IMG/VR virus record: IMGVR_UViG_3300047157_000063
Location: 1 to 64,000 of that record
DNA length: 64,000 bases
Direction: 5' to 3' (one strand)
Source: a virus
A program made the translations under genes and the position numbers. Shown in pieces: positions 10,181 to 19,838 of this stretch. The notes beneath the pieces were generated by a model. That model was not told the DNA's origin. It made no database searches and saw only the letters and a program-made list of their open reading frames with translations. Positions within the stretch are counted from its first letter, which is position 1, and every line of letters starts with the position of its first letter.

Positions 10181-13100
10181 TTAATAACAACCTCCAGAGT
10201 TGTAGTTTTGAACAGCTGTAATAATACCATTAGAGTCGGTAGAAATCACTTTCCAATTGTTAGAGATATTGTTGCTATTTGAGTTGTGGTTTAAAGCAAA
10301 TAAACCCCTTGTGTTATTACTCTCGTTCCATATTATAGGGTAACCATTACTCCCGTACTGACTGTCAGAGGTACTAATGTTTGCTACAAATTTTCTAGAA
10401 ACACCTGGATAAAAAGTAGATAAACCATTTATATCACTATAAAGCTGTGTTCCAACTGCATAAGAATCAGTTGATCTCTTATAAAGCATGCCTCCTTTAT
10501 ATTCTATAGGTGGGTATGTTTCCAAACCATTTCCTGAGTTGTAAAGTATACCAGCAGCATATACATGCTTACAGTTAATATTACCAAGACCTAGACTGTC
10601 GTATGTGTATATGTAGTCGTCACCTGAGTTAGTAGGGTAACCAAATGAAATTCCTTGATTAAAATATACCCCATCAAAACCAGTACCACCTTGTATTGTT
10701 AATACGAAAGAAGCAGGATTAACCTCACCACTTATATTTAATAAATTACCTATACCTTGTGAAGAAAATTCAGCTATATCTAAATTACCTCTATTTTGTA
10801 CATTGTTCCACGTTGTGTTTACTCCTTTTATATAATTAAACCATTTACCTTCTTTATTAATAAACTCTGTTATATGTCCAGATTGTTGATCTGTTTCTAA
10901 AGAACCACAGTGCCAACCAACTTTAGCAGTATTATTATCGTATCTAGTATCGTTTACATTAGGTATTATTTGTGATTGAGTACCTTCGTAGTTTACAGTT
11001 TTAAAGTTTTTAACTACAGAAGGAGCTTCGTTAAATATAAACTTAATAGACGAATGGTATTGAGTGCCATAAAAATTGTTTCTTAAAGCGTTAGAATTAT
11101 GCTCCCATAGTTCACCGTTTTTAAATGTATAATACTTACCGTTTAGAGATACTCCATTTTCTTGTAAGAAAGATTTTCTACTTGTCCAACCTTTTGTTAG
11201 TTCAGTAAAACTAACAGTTTCTCTTGAATTTAAAGGACCAAGTGTTAAGTTATAATTGTTTTTATCCATATCATAACTACCAATAATCATATTTCCACTA
11301 CTAGCATTAAGTTTATCTTTGAAATAATCTTTCATGCCATATCTAGTTAACTCTTCAATACCATCACCAGAAAGTCTTAAAATAGCATTCCTGTTTTTAT
11401 CAGCATAATATATTCTAAAAGCAAAATTAGCAAAAGATTCAGGGTTTCTTGATATACCGTATTCACCCTGGAAAGGTATTGTTTGCCCAAGAACTTTGCT
11501 ACTTGCTAGCAGGTTTGAACTACCATCAGCATTAAATAAAGCGTCTTTATTTGATAATACTTTCAATGTTTTATCCTCACAAAAAACAACAACATCTCCT
11601 CTTCTAGTAAACATTTTCTGTATTGAACCATAACTAGGATTTAAATCTTTTGTAATAGCTTCAGCTTGTATAAATTCGTTAGTTCTATTAACACCTGATG
11701 AAGAGTTGTATATACCAGACCATATCATACTATTCTGTTTGTTTTCAGTTTTATATTGTTCTGCTAAAACTGTTGAAACTTTTGGTCCTTTATCTATAGT
11801 GACCGCGTTAAAATCATCTCGTATTCTATTTGATTCAACACCATTACCAAAAGAATAACAATTAAACCAATCTAACTCTCTCCAACCACCATCTGTGTTA
11901 GTGTTAGCTAATTCAGCCACTGTGTATGTTTTCGATGTTTCGTAGTATAAGTTTAAATCAGCTCTTTCTTTAGGTTCAGTTTCAAATATAGCTGGGTTTT
12001 CAGAAGCGTAAGTAACACCATCATTAACCTTTTTTAAGAATTGTAACCTAGTAAATGATTTCTTTGATTGACCTCTATCCGCATCCCAACAAGTTAAAGG
12101 ATATTGATTTTGACCCGAGCTGTTTTCTGATTGTGTGTCACTTGGTGAAACACCTCCAAATTGACCAGCTCTTGTTGGATCCCAGTAACTAGGTTTGTCT
12201 AAAACTAATTTCATTCTAATAGCGTGGTTACTTCCCCATTCGTCATAGTTATCATGCCAGCCATAAGAATCATGGTAGTTTAATATATACTCTGTTCTTG
12301 TTTGTTTTATTTTATAAACAGATTGATCAGGATCATCTGTCCATCTTAAATAAGTACCAGGTTTTCTTAATCTTTGGTAAATATCAAAATAAGTATCAGA
12401 ACCACTTAAGTCACTTCTACTAGGGTACTGCCAAGATGGCCATTCATCATCTCCCCAACCCCATATTGTTAGGTCAAGTTTTTTACTACCTCTTCTTATT
12501 CCCTCTCCAATCCTAGGATTAACGTATGTCATACCAGATCCTTTATCAGCTTCTCTAGTATCTATAGCCCACACTTGTCGGCCGTTATATTCGTCTCTAC
12601 TATTAGCTGATTGATTTAGAAAATACATTTTTTCATTATAAACAATACCATACTCGTTAGCATTGTCATCAGAAAGTATATGCTCATCAAGAAGAGAGTC
12701 TTTATATATTTTTACAAAAAATCTACCAGCATATTCAGAGTTATATAAATCAACATTTTCTTCAGCCCATTCAAACTGTAAACCCGCAAGCTTATTACCT
12801 GGTGTCCCAGTAAAAGTAATATCTTGTCCTAAAGGTGTTTTTGATGTTACAATGTAATAATCATTAGTATCTCCAAAATCATCAGCAGCTCCACTTCTAT
12901 TTTCTCTTGCGACGCTCTCGACAGCATACCATTCACTGACATTTCCAGATTGTGATTTTATTCTAAAAAATTTATTAGCTATTGTATTTAATGCTATTTC
13001 ACCAAGAGATGTGTCTGCTATGTTTGGTCCTGGAATAACTATTCTTAACGCGTCTTCTATAGGAAAACCATCAGTAACATCTTCACCTCTACCAAATTGA

Positions 13101-15277
13101 GTATCTATTCTACCTATACTATTTTTTTGTTCTTTTAAAAAGTCAGGAGCTTCATTTTCTATAGCTAACACTTTGTATTTAACAGTACCTCCGTTATCAC
13201 TAGCAACAGCAATGTCACTAGAGTGTTCTTTTTTAAGTATTAAGAAATCATCAACAGCACATTTATTTCTTTCTGAAGAAGGAAAACTTATCCAAACATT
13301 ACCATCTTCAGCATCATACCATCTATCCATAGCCATATTATAGTATTCTGAAGAAGGTTCTTTTATAAAATACTTAACATGTGTTGCCCAATCAGGAGTA
13401 TTAGATGTTAATCTAACCCTAAGTTTATTTTGTTTAACAGCAAGACTTTGGGGTATTGTTACACTAGCGTTATCGCTTGAAAAAACGGGTGTTTGTCTAC
13501 CATAAGCATCTAAAAATACAGCACCGACTTGATATGTTCTTACTGATTTCATTGACGTTTTAGGTATTCCAGGTGATACATCATTAGATGTTAACTCTAA
13601 TTCAAAAGAAGCGTCTTCAGGTATAGAGTACTGTTGTGTGTAGTTACCATATATTAACCTGTTTGCTGATACTTCTTGAGCTTTTGCGTACCTTGGGACA
13701 TTATCATAAGGTCTTAATATTTGGTTTGAAGGTAGTATACCTTGTGATATTTCGTTTTTAACCTCAAAAGATTGTTCGTTTTCTTTTAACGTTTCTACAA
13801 CGTATATATTTGTACTGTTTGATTCTTTATATAATATATCAACTTCAATAGCATCTGCCGGTTTACTATCAAAACCACTAATTGTTAAATCTCTTAATTG
13901 ATTTAGCATTGCTAAGTTATAACCTTTTTCAGGTTCATAATCAAAACCAACTTCTTTTTCTGGTAAAAAAGCTACAGTAGAAAAAGGAGACATAACTGAA
14001 TACTCTCCATCAACGTATTTCCAACGATAAGCAAATCTAGGGAAAACTAATTCATATAAAGGGTCTTTTCTTTCTAAAACAGCAACCCAATCGATTTCAA
14101 TATTTGGTAATCTAGAAGATATACTTAATACTGAAGCTCTAACAACTGTGTTACTACTAGTGTTTGTAATTCCAGTTATTGAAAGTCTAACCTCATAATC
14201 TACAGTTTCAATCTCTGTAGTTAGTTTTAACTGATCACCAACTGACCATGATAAGTTTGCAGGACTAAATTGAAAACCAGTGCCGTCTAATTGTAAATTG
14301 ACACCAGAACTAGATGATGTATAATCTTTTATAGGATCACCATTATCATCAAGAACATTAGCGCCATGTCTAGTACCACTTGGAACAACTATTACATCAC
14401 CGTTTTGATCACCCTCTCTATAATGAAACATGTTAGCAGGTGTTGTTAAGCTAGAAGATATTTGACCACCCACCTGAGAGTTGGCCATAGTTAAAGTAGG
14501 AGCGTTTAATGGGTATTTTTTAATAACAGTTACATCTCTTTCTCTTATGTAACCATGATCAGTGCCATCTATAATTAACTTAGTATGAGAGGTAGAATCT
14601 AACGTGGCAGAAGCACATCTTTTAATATGAATTTTCTTTGGTTCAGAATAATTATCAGTCCAGTATAAAAAACCATCAATAGCATTTATACCTGTTATAT
14701 ACCTATTCGATGAGAAGTTTAACACTCTTTCAGCGTTAAATATTATTGTAGTGCCATTTGGTATTGCGGCCGTTAAACTTGATGTTAGTGTTATTGTATT
14801 GCCATTAACTGCTCCAACAGTATATGTTACACTTCCAATACTAAAAGTCATGTCTCTTCTAATGTTATAAGTACCTATACTTCCGTCTAACGTAACGGTC
14901 GTGCTTCCTTGAGCAGCACTAGATACAACACCTTTCCATTGGTACACATCTACTAAAACTGGTTTAACCATTTCACCAGCAACATTATACTCAGCTATTA
15001 AATCTATTTTTGTATCAGTTTCTGTCGTACCAGCGACTAACCACAATATTTTATCAGCTCTACCATATTTACAAACACCAACAGTCACATTCCCAACTTG
15101 TCCAAGAGTTGAAACCATGGAGTTACCTAAAGAGTTTTGTGCAGAACCAACATCAGAACCTTCCGATGTTAATATATCAACATTTAAAGCGTCTCTATAT
15201 TCACCATTAGGGACCAACCTCTCATCATGGTCTTTGTTCATTTTACCTGAGGTAAACTGATTTTTAATTTCCGGCAT
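10181..15277 (-). CDS. Large neck/tail stabilization-like protein (1698 aa)
   Basis: The N-terminus contains SGKMNKDHDERLVPNGEYRDALNVDI followed by SEGSDVGSAQNSLGN in separate segments. I recognise this signature from large neck/tail stabilization proteins of marine podoviruses and crAss-like phages. The rest is beta-rich, with many Trp and Tyr, and has repeated strand-turn patterns suggesting a propeller or beta-helix shell. It follows two neck-type proteins and precedes appendage genes, as expected for a protein sealing the portal-tail junction. It is longer than most recognised relatives (about 800-1200 residues from memory), so the C-terminal third may be a species-specific appendage. The start at 15277 is four bases from the upstream stop. 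Confidence 0.6.
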   Translation of the reverse strand: MPEIKNQFTSGKMNKDHDERLVPNGEYRDALNVDILTSEGSDVGSAQNSLGNSMVSTLGQVGNVTVGVCKYGRADKILWLVAGTTETDTKIDLIAEYNVAGEMVKPVLVDVYQWKGVVSSAAQGSTTVTLDGSIGTYNIRRDMTFSIGSVTYTVGAVNGNTITLTSSLTAAIPNGTTIIFNAERVLNFSSNRYITGINAIDGFLYWTDNYSEPKKIHIKRCASATLDSTSHTKLIIDGTDHGYIRERDVTVIKKYPLNAPTLTMANSQVGGQISSSLTTPANMFHYREGDQNGDVIVVPSGTRHGANVLDDNGDPIKDYTSSSSGVNLQLDGTGFQFSPANLSWSVGDQLKLTTEIETVDYEVRLSITGITNTSSNTVVRASVLSISSRLPNIEIDWVAVLERKDPLYELVFPRFAYRWKYVDGEYSVMSPFSTVAFLPEKEVGFDYEPEKGYNLAMLNQLRDLTISGFDSKPADAIEVDILYKESNSTNIYVVETLKENEQSFEVKNEISQGILPSNQILRPYDNVPRYAKAQEVSANRLIYGNYTQQYSIPEDASFELELTSNDVSPGIPKTSMKSVRTYQVGAVFLDAYGRQTPVFSSDNASVTIPQSLAVKQNKLRVRLTSNTPDWATHVKYFIKEPSSEYYNMAMDRWYDAEDGNVWISFPSSERNKCAVDDFLILKKEHSSDIAVASDNGGTVKYKVLAIENEAPDFLKEQKNSIGRIDTQFGRGEDVTDGFPIEDALRIVIPGPNIADTSLGEIALNTIANKFFRIKSQSGNVSEWYAVESVARENRSGAADDFGDTNDYYIVTSKTPLGQDITFTGTPGNKLAGLQFEWAEENVDLYNSEYAGRFFVKIYKDSLLDEHILSDDNANEYGIVYNEKMYFLNQSANSRDEYNGRQVWAIDTREADKGSGMTYVNPRIGEGIRRGSKKLDLTIWGWGDDEWPSWQYPSRSDLSGSDTYFDIYQRLRKPGTYLRWTDDPDQSVYKIKQTRTEYILNYHDSYGWHDNYDEWGSNHAIRMKLVLDKPSYWDPTRAGQFGGVSPSDTQSENSSGQNQYPLTCWDADRGQSKKSFTRLQFLKKVNDGVTYASENPAIFETEPKERADLNLYYETSKTYTVAELANTNTDGGWRELDWFNCYSFGNGVESNRIRDDFNAVTIDKGPKVSTVLAEQYKTENKQNSMIWSGIYNSSSGVNRTNEFIQAEAITKDLNPSYGSIQKMFTRRGDVVVFCEDKTLKVLSNKDALFNADGSSNLLASSKVLGQTIPFQGEYGISRNPESFANFAFRIYYADKNRNAILRLSGDGIEELTRYGMKDYFKDKLNASSGNMIIGSYDMDKNNYNLTLGPLNSRETVSFTELTKGWTSRKSFLQENGVSLNGKYYTFKNGELWEHNSNALRNNFYGTQYHSSIKFIFNEAPSVVKNFKTVNYEGTQSQIIPNVNDTRYDNNTAKVGWHCGSLETDQQSGHITEFINKEGKWFNYIKGVNTTWNNVQNRGNLDIAEFSSQGIGNLLNISGEVNPASFVLTIQGGTGFDGVYFNQGISFGYPTNSGDDYIYTYDSLGLGNINCKHVYAAGILYNSGNGLETYPPIEYKGGMLYKRSTDSYAVGTQLYSDINGLSTFYPGVSRKFVANISTSDSQYGSNGYPIIWNESNNTRGLFALNHNSNSNNISNNWKVISTDSNGIITAVQNYNSGGCY

Positions 15278-15280
15278 AGT

Positions 15281-16393
15281 TTAGTGTTTTATTATCTTAG
15301 ACTTACCTCTCATAACTTGAGTAAGCTCTTCTAATTTTAAATTCGATAATCTTAGTTTAGCTGTTCTAACAGCTGCAAATCTTTCTTTTTTAAATCTAGC
15401 TACTAGATACTCTTGAACCCCTGCTCTTGTTGCTAATATTCCATGAGCAATCCATTTGTACATTGCTTCTTCAGCAAATTTATGTACTATCATTTCTTCT
15501 TCAGTACCTAAACCATCACTTATATACTTAAGTGTAATTGTTTTGCCAGATAAATCTGAGCTAAAGTTTATAGTACCTTGTAATGGGTCTATATAATAAA
15601 CACCGTTACCATGAGCTCTTTCCGGTTCTAATCCATATCTTCTTCCTCCAGCTAAAGTTTCATCTACACCATTAGAATCAGAGTTAGCATCTGTTTGACC
15701 TGTTGCGTCTTGAAAAGATTGCCATGTGTCTGAATCAGAAGCTGTGTTTAAAGATCCATCTGAAGAGTATAGATAATCGTAATTATCATCTTGTAATATA
15801 GCTTGTGGATTACTAGTTTGTCTAGCTGGTAGTATTATTCTTTCAATACCACTAATATCTGTCCATGTTATTTTTACATAGTTAACATAGTCATGTGGTA
15901 GTTTCATTTTTAACGATAATCCTAATTCTATTTCTTGTGATTTTTCAGACCTAAAAGTATCGTAGCTTAATTCTTGTATTGCTCTTTGAGCGTGGAAAGC
16001 TATATCTGCTCTTCTTACTTTAGGAATTATTTTATCTTGACCAACGTAACCAATTATAAAGTTATTTATAATCGTTGTTAGGTTTATAAATTGATAATTA
16101 CCTAAACTTGGACTTAACAATGTTACAACTATAGACGTGTTGTTTGCTGGAAAGTTACCAGAAGTGAATGTTATTTGAAACGTAGTACCGTCGTAGTTAA
16201 AATGATTACCCGCGATTTGATTTGCTCCGTCAACAGTAACATTAAACTCACCAGCACTTGTAGGCATTGTAACATTTGACGTTGATCCAATTTGATTATT
16301 TGGGAACGTAAGTGTAAAAGGACCCGCGCTATTGCTTCCTACAAAACTTTGAGAGCCGTAGTATTGTTGTTGTGTTCCTGTGAATAGTGGCAT
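15281..16393 (-). CDS. Virion neck/tail-tube-like structural protein (370 aa)
   Basis: Residues about 1-100 form a beta-rich, Thr/Asn-rich head with TLTFPNNQIGS and FNVTVDGANQI segments. From about 115 the conserved core begins (KVRRADIAFHAQRAIQELSYD, then LKMKLPHDYVNYVKITW). I recognise this core from conserved marine-phage structural proteins that sit next to the stabilization protein. The C-terminus (IVHKFAEEAMYKWIAHGILA) is helical. The position between the other neck protein and the stabilization protein suggests a head-tail connector or tail-tube ring. The family name is uncertain. Confidence 0.55.
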   Translation of the reverse strand: MPLFTGTQQQYYGSQSFVGSNSAGPFTLTFPNNQIGSTSNVTMPTSAGEFNVTVDGANQIAGNHFNYDGTTFQITFTSGNFPANNTSIVVTLLSPSLGNYQFINLTTIINNFIIGYVGQDKIIPKVRRADIAFHAQRAIQELSYDTFRSEKSQEIELGLSLKMKLPHDYVNYVKITWTDISGIERIILPARQTSNPQAILQDDNYDYLYSSDGSLNTASDSDTWQSFQDATGQTDANSDSNGVDETLAGGRRYGLEPERAHGNGVYYIDPLQGTINFSSDLSGKTITLKYISDGLGTEEEMIVHKFAEEAMYKWIAHGILATRAGVQEYLVARFKKERFAAVRTAKLRLSNLKLEELTQVMRGKSKIIKH

Positions 16394-16396
16394 ATC

Positions 16397-17173
16397 TTAT
16401 TGTTTTTCTTGTTGTTGATTAATTTGATCTTCTTGAGAAGCTAACTGATAAGCGTTAGGATCATTAAGAATAACACCACCTAAAGCAAGTATTTTAATAA
16501 CTAAATCTGTTTCTTCAGATTGATGTAGTTCAAAGTCTTGACTGTTTGATGCGTTATACAAAGGATAACCATTTACTAAAGTATAGTTCCATGATACCTT
16601 TATAGGTCTAGCTATATAGTTACACACTACTCCGCTAGTTATAGTTGTAGGATAAATTTGTATTGCTCTATCTAATGGAAAACCTGTTTCAGTATCAACT
16701 GTTTGAGCTGCACCGCCTGCTCTAGGAGTATAATTAGAAGCTCTAACGTATACAGGTCTTGTTATTGTTGGTGCTGTTAAAGGTGAGTTTTGTATGTGTA
16801 GTATTTGGTTTTGTTGTATTTTTTCTATCTCAACGTGTCCACCTGAACACCCAGTATAATACAACTCACCCATTCTATAATGTTGTGGTAAAGTACCTTG
16901 CCCTGGTTGTGACGCGTGTGTTGACATAACAACCTCAACTCTGTATTTTTCAAAAATATCTATTTTTTCTTGAAGTATATCTAACATATCTGAATATGTT
17001 GTGTCATTACCATCTATTCTACCAAAAGCGTTTAGATCGTAAAAGTATTGCTCAAAAATATCTAATTGAGCTTGATTAGCTAACAGGTTGAACTCTTGAG
17101 GTGTTATATAACCTCTTTGTTCTTTGTTTAAAATACCTAATACTCTTTGATATACCGTGTCTATACTGACCAT
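16397..17173 (-). CDS. Neck/ring-like virion structural protein (258 aa)
   Basis: The protein starts MVSIDTVYQRVLGILNKEQ and carries NLLANQAQLDIFEQYFYDL, a conserved opening in marine podovirus neck proteins. The C-terminal part is beta-rich with a final acidic/Gln helix. I place the start at 17173 because the ATG follows an A-rich leader of the kind used throughout the window. An in-frame upstream TTG at 17200 would run through the hairpin at 17197-17220 and is unlikely. The gene stops four bases before its partner at 16393. The role as adaptor ring is inferred from order. Confidence 0.55.
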   Translation of the reverse strand: MVSIDTVYQRVLGILNKEQRGYITPQEFNLLANQAQLDIFEQYFYDLNAFGRIDGNDTTYSDMLDILQEKIDIFEKYRVEVVMSTHASQPGQGTLPQHYRMGELYYTGCSGGHVEIEKIQQNQILHIQNSPLTAPTITRPVYVRASNYTPRAGGAAQTVDTETGFPLDRAIQIYPTTITSGVVCNYIARPIKVSWNYTLVNGYPLYNASNSQDFELHQSEETDLVIKILALGGVILNDPNAYQLASQEDQINQQQEKQ

Positions 17174-17196
17174 AATTATTTTTTTATTTATAGTAT

Positions 17197-17220
17197 GCAA
17201 TCGCTCCGTAGAGCGACTGC
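17197..17220 (-). promoter_or_regulatory. Intergenic RNA hairpin with UACG tetraloop
   Basis: On the minus strand a 10-bp stem (one G-U pair) closes a UACG tetraloop between the 258-residue head protein gene and the next gene start at 17173. It is followed by A-rich sequence rather than U, so it is not a classical terminator. It may protect the 3' end of the upstream message or mark a processing site. Confidence 0.5.
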
Positions 17221-17233
17221 TACTACAAAGTGA

Positions 17234-18010
17234 TTACTTTTTAATTTTCATCTTTTTTTCGAGATTTTTTACCATCTCTAATCCATCATCAGTCTTAAAC
17301 CAAGCGGCTAAGGCTGAGTAAGGGTGTTCATCAAATGGAACATTCATTAACTTTCTTCCAGATGATTTTAAACTAAATACTCGTCTATCAGTTGATAAGG
17401 CTAGTATTCCAGCTTCTACAGCTTTAATACCTAAGTTTCTTAACTCAACATTCTCATCATTTGCTAGTTCTAAGAATAAACTTGGGTTTCTTTTAGCCAT
17501 TAATAAAACATCTCTTTTAACTTCTTTAGATGTCATATTACTAACTTTGTTACCCATTTCAACTCTTAGTAAAGCTTCAGCGTGATCTATATCTAGTTTT
17601 AAAGCCATTGTTAAAGCTTCAACTTCTACCTCCATGTAATCTAATTGATTCTCTGCTTCTTTAACAACGTTTTTCTCTTTGTATATTCCCTTATTTATAT
17701 ATGGGTGATATACAGATAATAAAAGTTGTAGGTTTTGTTGTGAAGATGGAACCGTTATTGATCCATTTCTCATGACAACATGTCCTAAAGTTGCAGTACC
17801 CTCTTGTTCGTCTACAAACGGAGATGGTTGATTTGTAGCATATCTAAGTTCTCTTTGATAACCTAGCTCTGAATCGAACCAAGTTAAAGGGTTTTTACTA
17901 GTATGCTTTGTTGGTATTGAGAATATAAGTGGTTGTCTTTCACTTGACAGTATGTATGTTCTATCTTTTATTTCCCAATCTTTTGGTTTTGTAATATTTT
18001 TTACTTTCAT
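17234..18010 (-). CDS. Head-associated protein of unknown function (258 aa)
   Basis: A mixed alpha/beta protein with a long helical middle (residues about 105-215: LDYMEVEVEALTMALKLD, LLMAKRNPSLFLELAND). It lies right after the major capsid gene and its terminator hairpin, and before the neck proteins, where head-completion or capsid-accessory proteins are usually encoded. No catalytic motif is visible. Because it follows the terminator, its expression depends on read-through, which would lower it relative to capsid protein. Confidence 0.5.
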   Translation of the reverse strand: MKVKNITKPKDWEIKDRTYILSSERQPLIFSIPTKHTSKNPLTWFDSELGYQRELRYATNQPSPFVDEQEGTATLGHVVMRNGSITVPSSQQNLQLLLSVYHPYINKGIYKEKNVVKEAENQLDYMEVEVEALTMALKLDIDHAEALLRVEMGNKVSNMTSKEVKRDVLLMAKRNPSLFLELANDENVELRNLGIKAVEAGILALSTDRRVFSLKSSGRKLMNVPFDEHPYSALAAWFKTDDGLEMVKNLEKKMKIKK

Positions 18011-18046
18011 GATATAATATAATTAAATAGTTAAAAAAAATAAAGG

Positions 18047-18068
18047 GTCGGGTGCCGAAGCACCCAAC
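18047..18068 (-). terminator. Rho-independent terminator after the major capsid gene
   Basis: On the minus strand a 9-bp stem with GGGTGC and GCACCC arms closes a UUCG tetraloop and is followed by CCTTTATTTTTTTT. It lies 20 bases past the capsid stop codon. Read-through would feed the neck genes at a lower level, while capsid message gets a stable 3' end. Confidence 0.8.
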
Positions 18069-18087
18069 TCTTTAATTGTTGTTATGC

Positions 18088-19515
18088 TTACGCAGCAGTA
18101 TCTTTGAATAATACAAAGTTGTTAGCAGCTTGAACACATAAACATCTTTCAGATAAGAAGTTTACAACCATGATATCTTCGTCAGAAGTATAGTTTCCAC
18201 CAACAGATCCAGTGATCCATGATTTCATTTTTCTATCATCAGCTTCAGAAGCTCTATATCTAATGTGTAAGAACGGTCTTGCGATGTTTTTACCCATGTT
18301 TTGATCGTAAACAGTACTTGTTCCAGCAGGAACTAATACTCCTTCAATATCATCAACAAGTCCTCTAGTAGTACCATCGTTTAGGTATTTCCAGTCAGAT
18401 TTGTAGAAGTCATAAGAACCTCTTCTGAAACCAGAGAAACCTAAATTAAGTGCCATATTCTCCTCGTTGTTGAATACACCGTAAGATGAACCAGCAGCAA
18501 ATGCTCTGTTTTGATCAGATAACATGTTATCTAGGTTAAGAGATAAATCTCTACCACAGAAAATCATATTTTCCTCAATAGAACCTTGCTTATCAAGTTC
18601 TTTTAAGATGTTGTCAAATTCTACGATACCAGTTGCAGTAGCGTCAGTTTGGAAGTTTTGGTCATTGTAAACTAAACCTCTATCTTCGATAGCAGCGAAT
18701 AAACCTTCAGAACCAGTAATCCCAGCACCAGTACCTGATGCAGCAATACCTGAGTTTGCAACTTTCTTTTCCGCTTCAATCATTGCCATTTCCAATTGAT
18801 CTTCAAATCTGATTCTTGCTTCATGCTCAGATTTTAAGTACCATAAGAAACCGTCGCCACCTTCTTCAGTAGTAACTTCAACCCAACCGATTTGAGCAGT
18901 GTCAGATCCATTGATCTCATATCTATCTCTTAAGATGATTGGCTTGTTGCTAAACTGAGTGAATTGCGCGTCGATAGATCCAGAAAGATTTCCAGAACCT
19001 TTTTTCCATTCAGTACCATATACAAACACTTTTACAGCTGGAACGTTAGAACCTGCTGAAGTGTTGATAGTTTGTAGATCTGCAGCTGTATAACAACCAA
19101 CATCAACCGCTGTTCCGTTAACAGCTTCTACAAAACATTTTAAAGAAACTTGTCCTTTAGAAACAACGATCGTGTCACCTACTTTTAATAAGTGGCCAGA
19201 TGGCATTGTTAATCTGTTTGCAGTAGTGTTATGCGCAACGATTATAGCGTCGTCATATGCTACGTGAATTCTACCTTGCTCAGACCATACAACTTCGTCA
19301 GAAGCCATAGGCATTTCTGCTCCAACCATTCCTAAAAATCCAGAGATTGTACGATTTCCGTATCTTTCAACTTCTTTCTCGTAAACTTCTGGTAAGAACT
19401 GAGCAGCAAAAGTTCCACCTGTTCCAGTGAAACTTAAATAATTATCTCCGAATAACCCTTGAATAGGTCTAGGAGTTAGATGCTGTCCTGCAGCACCCGT
19501 ACTAGCTATTGCCAT
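18088..19515 (-). CDS. Major capsid protein
   Basis: A 475-residue protein in the capsid position: after portal, scaffold and a small head protein, and before neck genes. The sequence (N-terminal LTPRPIQGLFGDNYLSF, then EVYEKEVERYGNRTISGFLGM, and helical DGFLWYLKSEHEARIRFEDQ near residue 225) fits an HK97-fold capsid with N-arm, P-domain helix and beta-rich loops. Its base use differs from neighbours: it is GC-richer and codons are more regular, as is common for the most highly expressed phage gene. A strong terminator follows. The assignment rests on context, size and recognised N-terminus, not on a search. Confidence 0.75.
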   Translation of the reverse strand: MAIASTGAAGQHLTPRPIQGLFGDNYLSFTGTGGTFAAQFLPEVYEKEVERYGNRTISGFLGMVGAEMPMASDEVVWSEQGRIHVAYDDAIIVAHNTTANRLTMPSGHLLKVGDTIVVSKGQVSLKCFVEAVNGTAVDVGCYTAADLQTINTSAGSNVPAVKVFVYGTEWKKGSGNLSGSIDAQFTQFSNKPIILRDRYEINGSDTAQIGWVEVTTEEGGDGFLWYLKSEHEARIRFEDQLEMAMIEAEKKVANSGIAASGTGAGITGSEGLFAAIEDRGLVYNDQNFQTDATATGIVEFDNILKELDKQGSIEENMIFCGRDLSLNLDNMLSDQNRAFAAGSSYGVFNNEENMALNLGFSGFRRGSYDFYKSDWKYLNDGTTRGLVDDIEGVLVPAGTSTVYDQNMGKNIARPFLHIRYRASEADDRKMKSWITGSVGGNYTSDEDIMVVNFLSERCLCVQAANNFVLFKDTAA

Positions 19516-19532
19516 AATTTTTAATTTTTAAA

Positions 19533-19781
19533 TTAGTTAAACTTATTTCGATTCATTTTAATTTTGAAATCAGCTGAAGAATTACCAGGAATAGCTCTCA
19601 CTTTTATGCCGGATTTTATCTCATTCGCGTGCGACTGCCTTGGATCCATGCTAACGTTTTTAGATTTTGCAATGCTTTCTTTTAAAGCATCAGCTTTACC
19701 TTGTTCATAAAAATGATTTGCAATAGCATCAGGGTTCATCGCTGTAAACATAGATTTGTGATAACCTTTCGCATCTGACAT
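19533..19781 (-). CDS. Small head protein between scaffold and capsid (82 aa)
   Basis: An 82-residue basic protein with a helical N-terminal half (MNPDAIANHFYEQGKADALKESI) and a C-terminus ending in Lys/Asn/Arg. It sits between the scaffold and capsid genes. A role as head accessory or decoration protein is possible but not shown. A symmetric hairpin (19789-19814) lies in its leader. Confidence 0.5.
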   Translation of the reverse strand: MSDAKGYHKSMFTAMNPDAIANHFYEQGKADALKESIAKSKNVSMDPRQSHANEIKSGIKVRAIPGNSSADFKIKMNRNKFN

Positions 19782-19788
19782 TTATTAT

Positions 19789-19814
19789 TTTTGTCAAGAA
19801 ACTTCTTGACAAAA
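19789..19814 (-). promoter_or_regulatory. Inverted repeat in the leader of the small head protein gene
   Basis: A 10-bp perfect inverted repeat (TTTTGTCAAG and its complement) flanks a 6-base loop, 8 bases upstream of the start at 19781. No U tract follows in the transcribed direction, so termination is doubtful. It could affect message stability or translation. Confidence 0.4.
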
Positions 19815-19838
19815 TTATTAATATCACTTTGATTTCTT

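Noticed and set aside
19789-19814. Terminator before the small head protein
   Set aside because: A perfect inverted repeat, but followed by A rather than U in the transcribed direction; listed only as a leader hairpin.
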